Shown in pieces: positions 15,280 through 23,673 of a stretch of DNA of 64,000 nucleotides. The notes beneath the pieces are model-generated. The model was not told the origin of the DNA. It was given only the letters and a program-made list of their open reading frames with translations, and made no database searches. The stretch is taken from assembly GCA_020161835.1 (NCBI GenBank), contig JAIUNL010000003.1, forward strand, positions 62,001-126,000, given 5' to 3'. Positions within the stretch are counted from its first letter, which is position 1. Every line of letters begins with the position of its first letter. The stretch comes from Bacteroidota bacterium (GTDB lineage Bacteria > Bacteroidota > JABWAT01). The position numbers and the translations under genes were made by a program.

Positions 15280-17310
15280 ATGGTAAAAGGAAATAGAAAC
15301 TTAATGAAATTCTCGATACTTATTTTTGCAATACTGATTTTTTCACTTTTTAAAGGATATGCCCAATCAGGTTCTGCCGTATATCTTGAAGGGTCTTCTT
15401 CCTACATTTCGACACCTCTGGATGTTCAGCCGGCAGCCATGCCTGTTTCCACGTGGGAAGCCTGGGTTTATCCTGAGCGTGTGAACTTCGGCATTCGTCA
15501 ACAGATACTTTCGGATGATAACGCAAATTATGACCGGTCTGTTCTTATCGAAGGTAGTACTGAAAAATTTGCTGTTTTTACTGGTTTTAATGCCTGGCAG
15601 ACTGCTCCGGTTAGCCTGAATGAATGGCAGCATATTGCCGTTGTTTTTCTTCCGGATAATATTCTGTTCTATAAAAACGGCATAGAATACAGTCTGGGTT
15701 CTTCTCCGGTGGGCGGGTCGACGACAAATTCACTCAAGATTGGCATGAATCCCGCTTTCGGAGAATATTTTAAAGGAAAAATTGACAACGTCAGAATCTG
15801 GAACGTTCAGAGAACCCAGTCACAGATCCTCAGCGGAATGACAATTGATCCGCCTGCAGAAACAGCGGGTTTGATTGCCTGGTATAAACTTGATGAAACC
15901 GGAAGCGGTTCAGAAATTACCGTAACCAATTCAGCACCAACAGGATCTGCAAATGATGGAATAACTGTGGGAAACCCGGAATTCAGTCCCGTTTCTCCTT
16001 TTCCATCCGGAATTCCCGCCAATGGATTGCGCCTCTGGCTGAAGTCTGATTCCGGTCTGGTTTCAACCTCTGGAAAGGTTTCTTCATGGACGGATATCAG
16101 CGGAAACGGATTTTCACTGATCTCGGAAGCAGGTTTAGAACAACCCTTGCTAGTTGAAAACGAAATAAATAATCTTCCTGCAGTCGTGTTTGACGGTGTC
16201 AATGATTTTCTTCAAACTCCGTCATCCATTTCACTTCTCGGAAGGGATTCTTTGGCCATAACCGTTACCTTACTATTAAATACAGGTGCAACTCAACTTG
16301 CCTGGGCAAATATTCTGGATTATGATCATGATTCATTTGGCGGCTTTGTTATTCAGCAATCAGCCGGAAATACAAATGAATTCTGGGGTCATGTTTTAAA
16401 TTCCGGTTGGCAGGTGGTAACCTTCGAACTGGTGAACGGTGCATCTGGTTTTTCACGTGTTTATTGTAACGGAATCCAGGTTGTATCAAATCCATCCATA
16501 GGAACGGCGGCATTCTCAGAACCCAGACGGTTAGCCCTGGGGCGGTGGGAAAGCCTCTGCTGCAACACGCCGGGAAGAAACTGGAATGGTGAAATCGCTG
16601 AAGTATTCATCCACAACCGGACACTTTCAGAGACAGAAAGAATGGAACTTCAGACCTATTTTCAGTCGAGGTACGGCACCATTGTAAATCCGCTTCCCGT
16701 TGAAATGACGTCTTTCACCGGATCATTTTCAGGAAATCAGATTGTTTTAAACTGGTCAACAGCAACCGAGACGAATAATTATGGCTGGGAAGTGGAGATT
16801 CAGAAGTCAGAAGTCAGGAGTCAGAAGTCAGCGGAAAATTGGAATACCGTTGGGTTTGTTGAAGGGAAGGGCACAACAACTGTTGCAAACTCGTATTCTT
16901 TCCTGTCACCTGTCACCAATCCCTCGTCACCGGCGGTTTACCGCCTCAAACAAATCGATCTGGACGGAAACTTCACTTATTCTGAACTCCTTGAAATGAC
17001 GCCAGAGCTTCCTGTTGCATTTGCGATCGATCAAAATTACCCGAATCCGTTTAACCCTGAAACCCGGATTCGTGTTGATCTTCCGGAAGTCTCAGAAATC
17101 AGATTTGAAGTTTTCAATCTGCTGGGACAGCCTGTCAAAAGCGAAGTTTTCAAAGAAAAGGAAGCAGGAAGTCATCTTTTAGTGTGGAACGGAAAGGATC
17201 TTTCCGGAAATCAGGCAGCAACCGGAGTTTATTTTTACCGGATAAGTCTAGTATCTTTATCGACCGGGAAAAAATTTACTGAAACTAAATCAATGCTCAT
17301 GTTGAAATAG
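15280..17310 (+). CDS. Secreted LamG/concanavalin-like protein with YPNPFNP sorting domain
   Basis: 676 residues if started at 15280; ATG 15304 (MKFSILIFAILIFSLFKGYAQ) gives a tidier signal peptide and is equally possible. Two jelly-roll regions of the LamG_3 type are visible: about 30-195 (VYLEGSSSYISTPLDV ... WEAWVYPE ... GKIDNVRIWNVQRTQSQI) and about 245-465 (GLRLWLKSDSGLVSTSGKVSSWTDISGNG ... GEIAEVFIHNRTLSETE). The PVEMTSFTGSFSGNQIVLNWST domain, a repeat-derived linker (bases 16801-16831) and the sorting domain follow. It begins 12 bases after the previous stop, so both belong to one transcript. Such proteins usually bind carbohydrate or the cell surface; no catalytic residues were identified. 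Confidence 0.85.
   Translation: MVKGNRNLMKFSILIFAILIFSLFKGYAQSGSAVYLEGSSSYISTPLDVQPAAMPVSTWEAWVYPERVNFGIRQQILSDDNANYDRSVLIEGSTEKFAVFTGFNAWQTAPVSLNEWQHIAVVFLPDNILFYKNGIEYSLGSSPVGGSTTNSLKIGMNPAFGEYFKGKIDNVRIWNVQRTQSQILSGMTIDPPAETAGLIAWYKLDETGSGSEITVTNSAPTGSANDGITVGNPEFSPVSPFPSGIPANGLRLWLKSDSGLVSTSGKVSSWTDISGNGFSLISEAGLEQPLLVENEINNLPAVVFDGVNDFLQTPSSISLLGRDSLAITVTLLLNTGATQLAWANILDYDHDSFGGFVIQQSAGNTNEFWGHVLNSGWQVVTFELVNGASGFSRVYCNGIQVVSNPSIGTAAFSEPRRLALGRWESLCCNTPGRNWNGEIAEVFIHNRTLSETERMELQTYFQSRYGTIVNPLPVEMTSFTGSFSGNQIVLNWSTATETNNYGWEVEIQKSEVRSQKSAENWNTVGFVEGKGTTTVANSYSFLSPVTNPSSPAVYRLKQIDLDGNFTYSELLEMTPELPVAFAIDQNYPNPFNPETRIRVDLPEVSEIRFEVFNLLGQPVKSEVFKEKEAGSHLLVWNGKDLSGNQAATGVYFYRISLVSLSTGKKFTETKSMLMLK
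16801..16831 (+). repeat. CAGAAGTCAG repeat inside the coding region
   Basis: The same repeat as at 14724 stands at the matching place of this second protein, giving QKSEVRSQKSA between YGWEVEI and ENWNTVGF. The hairpin-core repeat is absent here. Confidence 0.75.
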
Positions 17311-17356
17311 GGGAACATAAGAGACACGTTTACCTGTTATTACTATATATTCAACC

Positions 17357-17403
17357 ACCGGTATCAGGAATCTGTAATTTGCAGGTCCTGACCGGTTTTT
17401 TTA
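17357..17403 (+). terminator. Intrinsic terminator or attenuator
   Basis: ACCGGT-AT-CAGGA (17357-17369) pairs with TCCTGACCGGT (17386-17396) with a two-base bulge, followed by a T run to 17402. It ends 15 bases before the next start codon, so it either closes the preceding operon or attenuates read-through into the next gene. Confidence 0.65.
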
Positions 17404-17418
17404 TTAAAAGGAAATCTG

Positions 17419-18645
17419 ATGAAATTGTTGCTGAGTCTGTTTTTTCTGAATGCTTTTTTAACAATTGGCTTTTCGCAATCCGGTTCAAAACAGGACGACG
17501 GAAACGGAATTAAAAAAGCCAATGCCGATACTACAATTCAGGTTAACTGGGCAGACTGGACTTCTGGAACAACCGGTTCTTCTGGTGTTGCTGCCGGACA
17601 TTTTACTACTGATGACGGCGTTGTGGATATTTCCTATTCAGGCGAGGTTTACTTTATTCAGCAGGGAACCGGAACCAACTATTTTGATCCGGGTACACCT
17701 TTTCTGAGTTCTGCCGTCATTAACGCACCACCCGCCGCTGAAATGATAGGACTTTCAAAGGCCACAGAAAAAACACTAAGTTTTTCTCAACCAGTTAATA
17801 ATTTATTTTTTGCTGTCGTCAGCTTGAACAGCAACGGCTATAAATTCAACCGTGATTTTGAAATTGTGAGCACCGGTTGCGGTTACTGGGGTTGCGGAAC
17901 CCTCACCAAAGTTGTTAATGAAGATGGAACTTTTCAGATCAACGGATCTGGTGAACCACACGGGGTTATCAGGTTTACCGATTCCTTGTCATCAATCACC
18001 TGGACCAGTCTCACCAATGAAAGCTGGAATGGATTCACAATTGGAACCTACGGCGTTGCAACGGTTCCCGTTGAAATGGTTTCTTTTACAGGTTCTGTTT
18101 CTGATAACCGGGTTACGTTGAACTGGCAAACTGCTACTGAAACGAATAATTATGGTTGGGAAGTTCAAAGTGCGGGCACTTCGACTCCGCTCAGTGACCG
18201 CAGTGCAGATTGGGAAACGGTGGGTTTTGTTGCCGGAAAAGGAACAACAACTGAACCTCAGAGTTATACATTCTCGTCACCTGTCACCAGTCCCGTGTCA
18301 CCGGCGGTTTACCGCCTCAAACAAATCGATCTGGACGGAACGACTGCTTACAGCAAAATTCTCACTTTAAATTCAGAACCGGCGACTTTTGGTTTATTTC
18401 AAAACTATCCGAATCCGTTTAATCCATCAACGACCATTTCCTATTCCCTTCCGGAAAAAGGATTTGTCAAACTTACCCTTTTTGATGTGCTGGGAAGAGA
18501 AATAACAACTCTGGTGAATCAGGAAAAAGAGGCAGGTTTGGACGCCGTTACTCTCGATGCCAGTTTGCTTTCAGCCGGAACGTATTATTATTCATTGACT
18601 TTTAACGGAAAGACTGAAACCCGGTCGATGCTTTTAGTTAAATAG
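17419..18645 (+). CDS. Secreted protein with YPNPFNP sorting domain
   Basis: 408 residues with a signal peptide (KLLLSLFFLNAFLTIGFSQ); AAAAGGAAATCTG precedes the ATG. Residues ~40-215 look like a beta-sandwich of the kind found in choice-of-anchor proteins (VNWADWTSGTTGSSGVAAGHF ... FDPGTPFLSS ... SITWTSLTNESWNGFTIGTYGV), with a CGYWGCG cysteine pair near 155. The PVEMVSFTGSVSDNRVTLNWQTATETNNYGWEVQ domain, a linker with an in-frame hairpin repeat (18171-18202) and a sorting domain (FGLFQNYPNPFNPSTTISYSLP to TETRSMLLVK) complete it. The sorting domain is more diverged from those of the two genes before it. Ligand unknown. Confidence 0.82.
   Translation: MKLLLSLFFLNAFLTIGFSQSGSKQDDGNGIKKANADTTIQVNWADWTSGTTGSSGVAAGHFTTDDGVVDISYSGEVYFIQQGTGTNYFDPGTPFLSSAVINAPPAAEMIGLSKATEKTLSFSQPVNNLFFAVVSLNSNGYKFNRDFEIVSTGCGYWGCGTLTKVVNEDGTFQINGSGEPHGVIRFTDSLSSITWTSLTNESWNGFTIGTYGVATVPVEMVSFTGSVSDNRVTLNWQTATETNNYGWEVQSAGTSTPLSDRSADWETVGFVAGKGTTTEPQSYTFSSPVTSPVSPAVYRLKQIDLDGTTAYSKILTLNSEPATFGLFQNYPNPFNPSTTISYSLPEKGFVKLTLFDVLGREITTLVNQEKEAGLDAVTLDASLLSAGTYYYSLTFNGKTETRSMLLVK
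18171..18202 (+). repeat. Hairpin-core repeat inside the coding region
   Basis: The full 20-base core, here in the orientation CACTTCGACTCCGCTCAGTG (18177-18196), lies between complementary arms TGCGG (18171-18175) and CCGCA (18198-18202). Translated in frame it gives AGTSTPLSDRS in the linker before ADWETVGF. Confidence 0.8.
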
Positions 18646-18848
18646 TGAGATTTCCCCCAGAAATTCAAGTTTCAGTGTGTTTCATCAGGCTTCTGATCCT
18701 TCGTAACGTTAAATCTTATAAAACGACATTTTTTAATTTTTAATTTTATTATTATATTAAACCTGTTTTAATATTGGAGTCCAGATACCAAAAAAAACGG
18801 GGCGGTACTGAAAAGCCAAACGAGTAGGAAAAATCCCGGAGAAAGCAA

Positions 18849-19187
18849 ATGGAAGCATCAAAAGTAGACATGTACTTAATGACGGCAGGAAAACATTTTG
18901 AAAGTCATCAGATTGGTTTTCTCCGTGAAAAATTACTTGCTCTGGATGATTCAAAATTCGTTCAGCTTCAATCTGTCAGTTTAAAAGATCCAACAATTTT
19001 ACTTATTGTTTCGATACTCGGCGGGCAACTTGGTATTGACCGTTTTCTGGTTGGTGATACCGGCCTTGGAATCGGAAAATTGCTGACCTGTGGCGGACTT
19101 GGTATCTGGGCATTGGTTGATTGGTTTCTCATCATGGGCAGAACACGTGAAGTGAATTTCCAAAATGTACAACGTGTTTTGATGTGA
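18849..19187 (+). CDS. TM2-domain protein
   Basis: 112 residues; CCCGGAG precedes the ATG by seven bases. The C-terminal half is a TM2 domain: two hydrophobic segments with the family pattern GGQLGIDRFLVGDTGLGIGKLLTCGGLGIWALVDWFLIMGRTRE (about 58-100), including the conserved G-x-D-R-F and W-x-x-D turn. The N-terminal ~45 residues are a charged cytoplasmic segment (MYLMTAGKHFESHQI), which is commonly seen in Bacteroidota members. It opens a run of four tightly packed membrane genes. The molecular role of the family is unknown. Confidence 0.88.
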   Translation: MEASKVDMYLMTAGKHFESHQIGFLREKLLALDDSKFVQLQSVSLKDPTILLIVSILGGQLGIDRFLVGDTGLGIGKLLTCGGLGIWALVDWFLIMGRTREVNFQNVQRVLM

Positions 19188-19191
19188 AATA

Positions 19192-19605
19192 ATGACCCGG
19201 CAAAAGCTGTATTCTTTGGTTTTGGTTCTGTCAATTGCCGGGTATTTATGGCTTATTGTCAATCTGTTTCCTGACTGGTTATTTCTTCATGAATCACCCG
19301 AAGTCTGTCTGATCAAAATCGTGACAGGCTTCCCGTGCCCATCCTGTGGGACAACACGGGCTGTTTTATTTTTTAGTCAGGGCGAATGGATGACATCTTT
19401 TCTGATGAACCCCTTCGGGATGCTTATCGTGTTTTCACTGGTGGTTTTCCCGGTCTGGATTCTGATTGATCTGATCAGGGGAACCTCTGGTTTTCTTATT
19501 TTTTACAACAAAACAGAGATTTTTTTTAGACAGAAAATGGTTGCAATTCTTGCGATATGTCTTGTATTGCTGAACTGGATCTGGAATTTTACAAAAGGAT
19601 TCTGA
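19192..19605 (+). CDS. DUF2752 membrane protein
   Basis: 137 residues, starting four bases after the TM2 gene. It carries the family hallmark CPSCGTTRA (~49-57) after GFP, and three hydrophobic segments (about 8-25, 75-97, 117-133). The conserved cysteine pair suggests metal or redox chemistry, but I know of no assigned function. Its stop codon shares a base with the start of the next gene (TGATG), so translation is likely coupled. Confidence 0.85.
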   Translation: MTRQKLYSLVLVLSIAGYLWLIVNLFPDWLFLHESPEVCLIKIVTGFPCPSCGTTRAVLFFSQGEWMTSFLMNPFGMLIVFSLVVFPVWILIDLIRGTSGFLIFYNKTEIFFRQKMVAILAICLVLLNWIWNFTKGF

Positions 19606-20045
19606 TGACTGAAACGACAAGCCCGTTTACCACACCACCTGATGATCATGAATGTGAAAAAGCATCGAATGGTTATGTGATGTCATTAATGGCTATTATG
19701 GCTGGTTTGCCCTTTCCGGTTATTAATTTGATTGCAACCGGGATTTTTTATTTCGGAAATCTGAAATCAACTCCCTTTGTCAGATGGCATTGCACTCAGG
19801 CTCTTTTTTCACAAGCCGCCATTTTCGGGATTAACGTTACCGGTGTTTGGTGGGGTTTATCCATTCTTTTCGGCCCGAATGAACTGACAAATACCTTCAT
19901 TGCTTATTTTATTACCGCCATCCTGTTTAATATTGCAGAATCTGTGGCAACTATTTTTACGGCAGTCAAGGTCAGACGGGGAATTCATGTGGAATTATGG
20001 GTTTTTGGTCCGTTAACTCATTTGGTATTTTCTCATGAAAAGTAA
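19605..20045 (+). CDS. Multi-pass membrane protein, DUF4870/Tic20-like
   Basis: 146 residues starting at the ATG that overlaps the previous stop by one base; a longer frame from 19557 would run into the DUF2752 gene. After a proline/acidic N-terminus come about four membrane segments. The stretch FGNLKSTPFVRWHCTQALFSQ recalls the R/H-x-x-Q-A motif of DUF4870 proteins (compare FIIRHAKSSLNFQ in the gene at 39344). The assignment is tentative. It overlaps the M48 protease gene by 11 bases. Confidence 0.55.
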   Translation: MTETTSPFTTPPDDHECEKASNGYVMSLMAIMAGLPFPVINLIATGIFYFGNLKSTPFVRWHCTQALFSQAAIFGINVTGVWWGLSILFGPNELTNTFIAYFITAILFNIAESVATIFTAVKVRRGIHVELWVFGPLTHLVFSHEK

Positions 20046-20841
20046 ATTATTTTATCAGATTCTGGTGCTTGCACTTGGTTTCATTCTGGTCTGGCAGGGT
20101 CTTTCCCGGTTTGACTTTGTCGGTTATTTTGACCTGAAACGGTTCAGCCGTGAACAGGAAGAAAAAATTGGTGAGTTGCTTTATAAAATTTTAAAAAAGA
20201 CGAGCCAGGAACCTGAAAATGAAAATGTGATGCTTTTGCTTGATTCTCTGAAAATAAAAATTTGTTTGGCTGCAGAAATTGATCCGGAATCAATTAAAAT
20301 CAGAGTCATAGAGGATGAAACTGTAAATGCCTTCGCCCTTCCAGGAAGGCAGATTGTCTTTTTTACCGGACTGATTTCTGCAAGTGATCACCCGGAAGAA
20401 GTTGCAGGTGTTATGGCTCATGAACTTGCGCATATTACCAACAATCATGTGTCAAAGAAAATCATGAAGGATGCTGGTTTTGCCTATATCGCCAGTGCAG
20501 GTGGAGGTCAGGTCAGTTCTGAGATATTGAAAAATTTGCTTCACCAGTTAAGTTCAACCGCTTTTGACCGTGTTCAGGAATCAGAAGCTGATAAAGTGGC
20601 AACACAAACCCTCATGAAATCAGGAATAAATCCTGAATATTTTGCATCTTTTCTTGAAAAACTTTCAAAAGATGAAGATCAGATAGGTGTGAATCTGGAA
20701 TGGATAAGTACGCATCCGGAATCCAAAAAAAGGGCGGATGACGTTCGTGATCTTGCTGTCGGATTTAAAGCGAACCGACTGCCTGTTGTTTCAGATTCTT
20801 TGTGGAATGGTGTAAAAGCAGATTTTAAAAGTCAGGAATAA
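20035..20841 (+). CDS. M48-family membrane-anchored metalloprotease
   Basis: 268 residues. One N-terminal hydrophobic segment (~5-22) should anchor it, with the catalytic domain outside the cytoplasm. The zinc motif is HELAH (129-133) and the third ligand lies in QESEADKVA (181-189). AFALPGRQIVFFTGLI just before the motif is typical of the M48C (LoiP/BepA-like) group, which degrades or helps assemble outer-membrane proteins. It lacks the C-terminal TPR domain of BepA. Overlap with the preceding gene places it in the same operon as the TM2, DUF2752 and Tic20-like proteins. Confidence 0.9.
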   Translation: MKSKLFYQILVLALGFILVWQGLSRFDFVGYFDLKRFSREQEEKIGELLYKILKKTSQEPENENVMLLLDSLKIKICLAAEIDPESIKIRVIEDETVNAFALPGRQIVFFTGLISASDHPEEVAGVMAHELAHITNNHVSKKIMKDAGFAYIASAGGGQVSSEILKNLLHQLSSTAFDRVQESEADKVATQTLMKSGINPEYFASFLEKLSKDEDQIGVNLEWISTHPESKKRADDVRDLAVGFKANRLPVVSDSLWNGVKADFKSQE

Positions 20842-20877
20842 GTTGCTTTCTGATTGAAATCCGAAAACCAGGTGATT

Positions 20878-22008
20878 TCAAAACTCTTTCCCGTGAGTCA
20901 GAGAAATCAGCCCCTTTGCCAGGCCAGGAATAACTTTGGCAGAACCAATCAGAACTTCCGTCAAAACCGGATTCCCGAACCAGCTTTGTATGAGTCTTCC
21001 CGAACGAATCCGTGAAGAAAATTTCTGCTCCCATTGGGTTGTATAACTCTTTTCCAGGCTTTCACGATCCAGTTTACCGGTTAAGAAATCAGAAGCCAGC
21101 GGTGCAAGCATCGCCGAAGCATTCATCGCCATGCTCATCCCGTTTCCGCTCAGTGGCGGAATTAACCCGGCCGCATCACCCGCCATCAAAATATGGTTTT
21201 CAATGGCTGATTTCTTTTGAAAATTGATCTGGGAGATTGCTTTGGGTGACTCGTACAAACTGGGATATTTATAAAAATAGTCCCGCAAAAACGGATTGCG
21301 CATCAAAACGGCTTCTTCGAGAACATTTACATCTCCGCCTGCTTCCTTCAACTTTTTACTTCTCACCAGATAACACATACAGGTCCGACCAAGATCAACC
21401 CGGGAAATTCCACAATAGCCATCTTCAAAATTATGAAGTTCAATCTGATTTTCGGGAATATCAGACTGGACGTGATATTTAATTCCCATCCACTCACTGA
21501 GAGCCGGTTTTGGATTTAAAAAGAAATCACGGTTGAGATTGCGGTCCAGATTTGACCGTTTTCCATAGGTTCCTGCTGCAATTTTCACTGAGTAAGACTT
21601 GTTTCCGGCAGAAATCTCATGGCCTGAACCCGTCCAGGAAACGGAATCCACTTTGGTTCCATCGAGGACCAGAACGCCGGCTTCACGGGCAATTCCGGCT
21701 AGTAAATGATCAAGCGTATATCTGCTGATACCAAATCCGCCGGGTTTTAGCTGTGTGGAAAAAAGTGATCCTTTGGGTGATGAAATCCGGAATTGAGTAA
21801 TCCTTGGGAGATGCAGATCATCAAGCGGAACGCCAAGCCGTTGAAGAAATGGCCAGGATTCCATTGAAATATATTCTCCGCAGACTTTATGAAACGGATA
21901 GGTGTGGGTTTCGAAAAGAACAACTGAATGACCGGTCTTTGCCAGTTGGATCGAAAGAGTAAGTCCCGCAAGACCGCCGCCAATAATTCCCGCATCAAAT
22001 GAATTCAA
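20878..22008 (-). CDS. FAD-dependent oxidoreductase, geranylgeranyl-reductase family
   Basis: 376 residues starting with TTG that overlaps the stop of the ABC ATPase gene (TTGA). The N-terminal dinucleotide fold is clear (GIIGGGLAGLTLSIQLAKTG then VVLFE), followed by a CGEYIS segment (about 42-48) and the second FAD motif HILMAGDAAGLIPPLSGNGM at about 265-285. This is the layout of geranylgeranyl reductase and related halogenase/hydroxylase-like flavoproteins, which act on lipids or aromatic polyketides. The tight link to an ABC transporter suggests that its product is exported or that it modifies a membrane lipid; this is inference. Confidence 0.82.
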   Translation of the reverse strand: MNSFDAGIIGGGLAGLTLSIQLAKTGHSVVLFETHTYPFHKVCGEYISMESWPFLQRLGVPLDDLHLPRITQFRISSPKGSLFSTQLKPGGFGISRYTLDHLLAGIAREAGVLVLDGTKVDSVSWTGSGHEISAGNKSYSVKIAAGTYGKRSNLDRNLNRDFFLNPKPALSEWMGIKYHVQSDIPENQIELHNFEDGYCGISRVDLGRTCMCYLVRSKKLKEAGGDVNVLEEAVLMRNPFLRDYFYKYPSLYESPKAISQINFQKKSAIENHILMAGDAAGLIPPLSGNGMSMAMNASAMLAPLASDFLTGKLDRESLEKSYTTQWEQKFSSRIRSGRLIQSWFGNPVLTEVLIGSAKVIPGLAKGLISLTHGKEF

Positions 22009-22691
22009 CTTAACTTCTCCAGTTTTTGTTCTGCTTTTTCTATCCGGTTTCGCACCAGTTTGTCTTCAAGTCCGTCGAATTCATCCGGGGAAAATGAATG
22101 CCTGATCGTGCCGCCGTACAAATCATGAATCTTGTCGCAAATGCCGGTCAGACTTCCCAGAATATGAGAAGTAACAATGATGGTTCTGCCGGAGTCTTTC
22201 ATTCTGGTTAAAAGAGATGACGTTCTTGCAACGGCTTCAAGATCAAGATTATTGAAAGGCTCATCCAGAAGAACTAACGGTGTTTTTCTGAGAAAAGTCC
22301 CCATAATGGCGAGTTTTTTCTTCATGCCGGATGAATAGGATTCGGTCAGATCGTCAAGCGGTAACGTCAGCCAGTCATTCCAGTCGTCAATGTTTGCTTC
22401 CTGATTGTGAAATGCCATAACCTTGAGATATTCACGGCCGGTTATTTTCGGATAGAACCAGGGCTCGGTTTCAAGCAGTGCAAGATCAGCTCTGCCGGGT
22501 TTTTTCCCATCCCAGAGAACGGAACCGGTCCAGGGTTCCAGCTTTCCTGAAATCACATTTAAAAGCGTCGTTTTCCCCTGTCCGTTTAAACCAACGAGTC
22601 CGTGAATTTTGCCGGCTTCCATGGAAATAGTGAGTCCGGAAAGAACCGGTTTGTCGTCGTAACCTATCGTCAGGTTGTCAATTACCAGCAT
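22005..22691 (-). CDS. ABC transporter ATP-binding protein
   Basis: 228 residues from ATG 22691, chosen since MLVIDNLTIGYDDKPVLSGLTI is the normal beginning of such domains; 13 extra upstream codons lie within the neighbouring gene. Walker A GLNGQGKTT (34-42), signature YSSGMKKKL (119-127, a relaxed LSGGQ as in exporters of the CcmA/NatA type), Walker B LVLLDEP (139-145) and the switch His in TSHILG. It overlaps the membrane-protein gene before it by 10 bases and the oxidoreductase after it by 4, so the three make one unit. It would power the export of an unknown substrate. Confidence 0.9.
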   Translation of the reverse strand: MLVIDNLTIGYDDKPVLSGLTISMEAGKIHGLVGLNGQGKTTLLNVISGKLEPWTGSVLWDGKKPGRADLALLETEPWFYPKITGREYLKVMAFHNQEANIDDWNDWLTLPLDDLTESYSSGMKKKLAIMGTFLRKTPLVLLDEPFNNLDLEAVARTSSLLTRMKDSGRTIIVTSHILGSLTGICDKIHDLYGGTIRHSFSPDEFDGLEDKLVRNRIEKAEQKLEKLS

Positions 22692-23629
22692 AAACGATCC
22701 AGATTTCTGAGACTTTTTCTGATGAGCCACGGAAGCAGAACCAGAGGAAGCCAGGTGATAAAAATATTGAAAGGAGCCACAATAACGAGTCCGGTCATGA
22801 TGTCACGAATCATCCCGGTTTTTTCACTGCCAGAATAAAAAGCATATTTGGCGGAAAGGGAAATGGAAATGACAAGAAAGCCATATATCCATCCGGAAAA
22901 AAGAATCCATCCGAATTCAGGAAATGAAAAGAGAAACAAAAGGAAAGGAACGATGGAAACAGAGATCCACCCGAAAATGGCCTGACGGAACTTCAGGCGA
23001 AGGAAGCTTCCAGGAGAATGTCCAAGGGCGAGAATCATGTTTTCGGGTTCACAGGGTGTATAATAAGAGGTGATGATCAGCATCAGAACAAATAAAACGG
23101 CAGGGGAAGCTGCTATTTCCTTCCATCCGAGACTAAGGGCAATCAATTCAAGAAGGATAATCAGAATCCACGTTTTTCTTAAACCGGAACTCCATTCAAT
23201 TGCAGTTTGCAAAACCGGGAAAGAAAAAGAAAACCGGCCTGATTTTTTCCGGATCCGGAAGGAAATAAAACTGATGAAAGAAGTGAGCAGAATCAGACTT
23301 CCTGCAGAAATAAAATCCCGGAACAGAATCAGGAAAACAGCAAAGGGTAAAGTCAGAATGCCGTATTCAATCAAAAAAAGGAAAGCCGGATTTTCTGAAT
23401 GAGTTTGGATAAAATCCCGGTCCGGCCGGAAAAGATGAAAAGAGAGAATGGACAAAACCAGGAGGAAGGTAATCAGGAAGCCGGAATTTCCCGTGACGAT
23501 GAAATTGATGATGACTTTTGAAGTCAGCCAGGAAATTAGTCCGGCAAGCAATAGAAGGCGGAACCAGCCCAGTTCAGCCAAGTAACGGTAAACAATTCTG
23601 CCATGCAGGGAAAGGAGAAAAGTAGTCAT
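22682..23629 (-). CDS. Multi-pass membrane protein, probable ABC permease partner
   Basis: 315 residues if started at ATG 23629 (MTTFLLSLHGRIVYRYLAELG); the upstream frame to 23695 is mostly repeat-like and was dropped. About eight to ten hydrophobic segments are spread over the length, and basic residues flank them (FRIRKKSGRF, IRKSLRNL). I do not recognise a family. Its overlap with the ATPase gene makes it the likely permease of an ABC-2-type exporter. Confidence 0.65.
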   Translation of the reverse strand: MTTFLLSLHGRIVYRYLAELGWFRLLLLAGLISWLTSKVIINFIVTGNSGFLITFLLVLSILSFHLFRPDRDFIQTHSENPAFLFLIEYGILTLPFAVFLILFRDFISAGSLILLTSFISFISFRIRKKSGRFSFSFPVLQTAIEWSSGLRKTWILIILLELIALSLGWKEIAASPAVLFVLMLIITSYYTPCEPENMILALGHSPGSFLRLKFRQAIFGWISVSIVPFLLFLFSFPEFGWILFSGWIYGFLVISISLSAKYAFYSGSEKTGMIRDIMTGLVIVAPFNIFITWLPLVLLPWLIRKSLRNLDRLCW

Positions 23630-23673
23630 CGGGTAAAAATAGGCGAAGAAGGCGGGAGTTTCAAAAGGATGGG

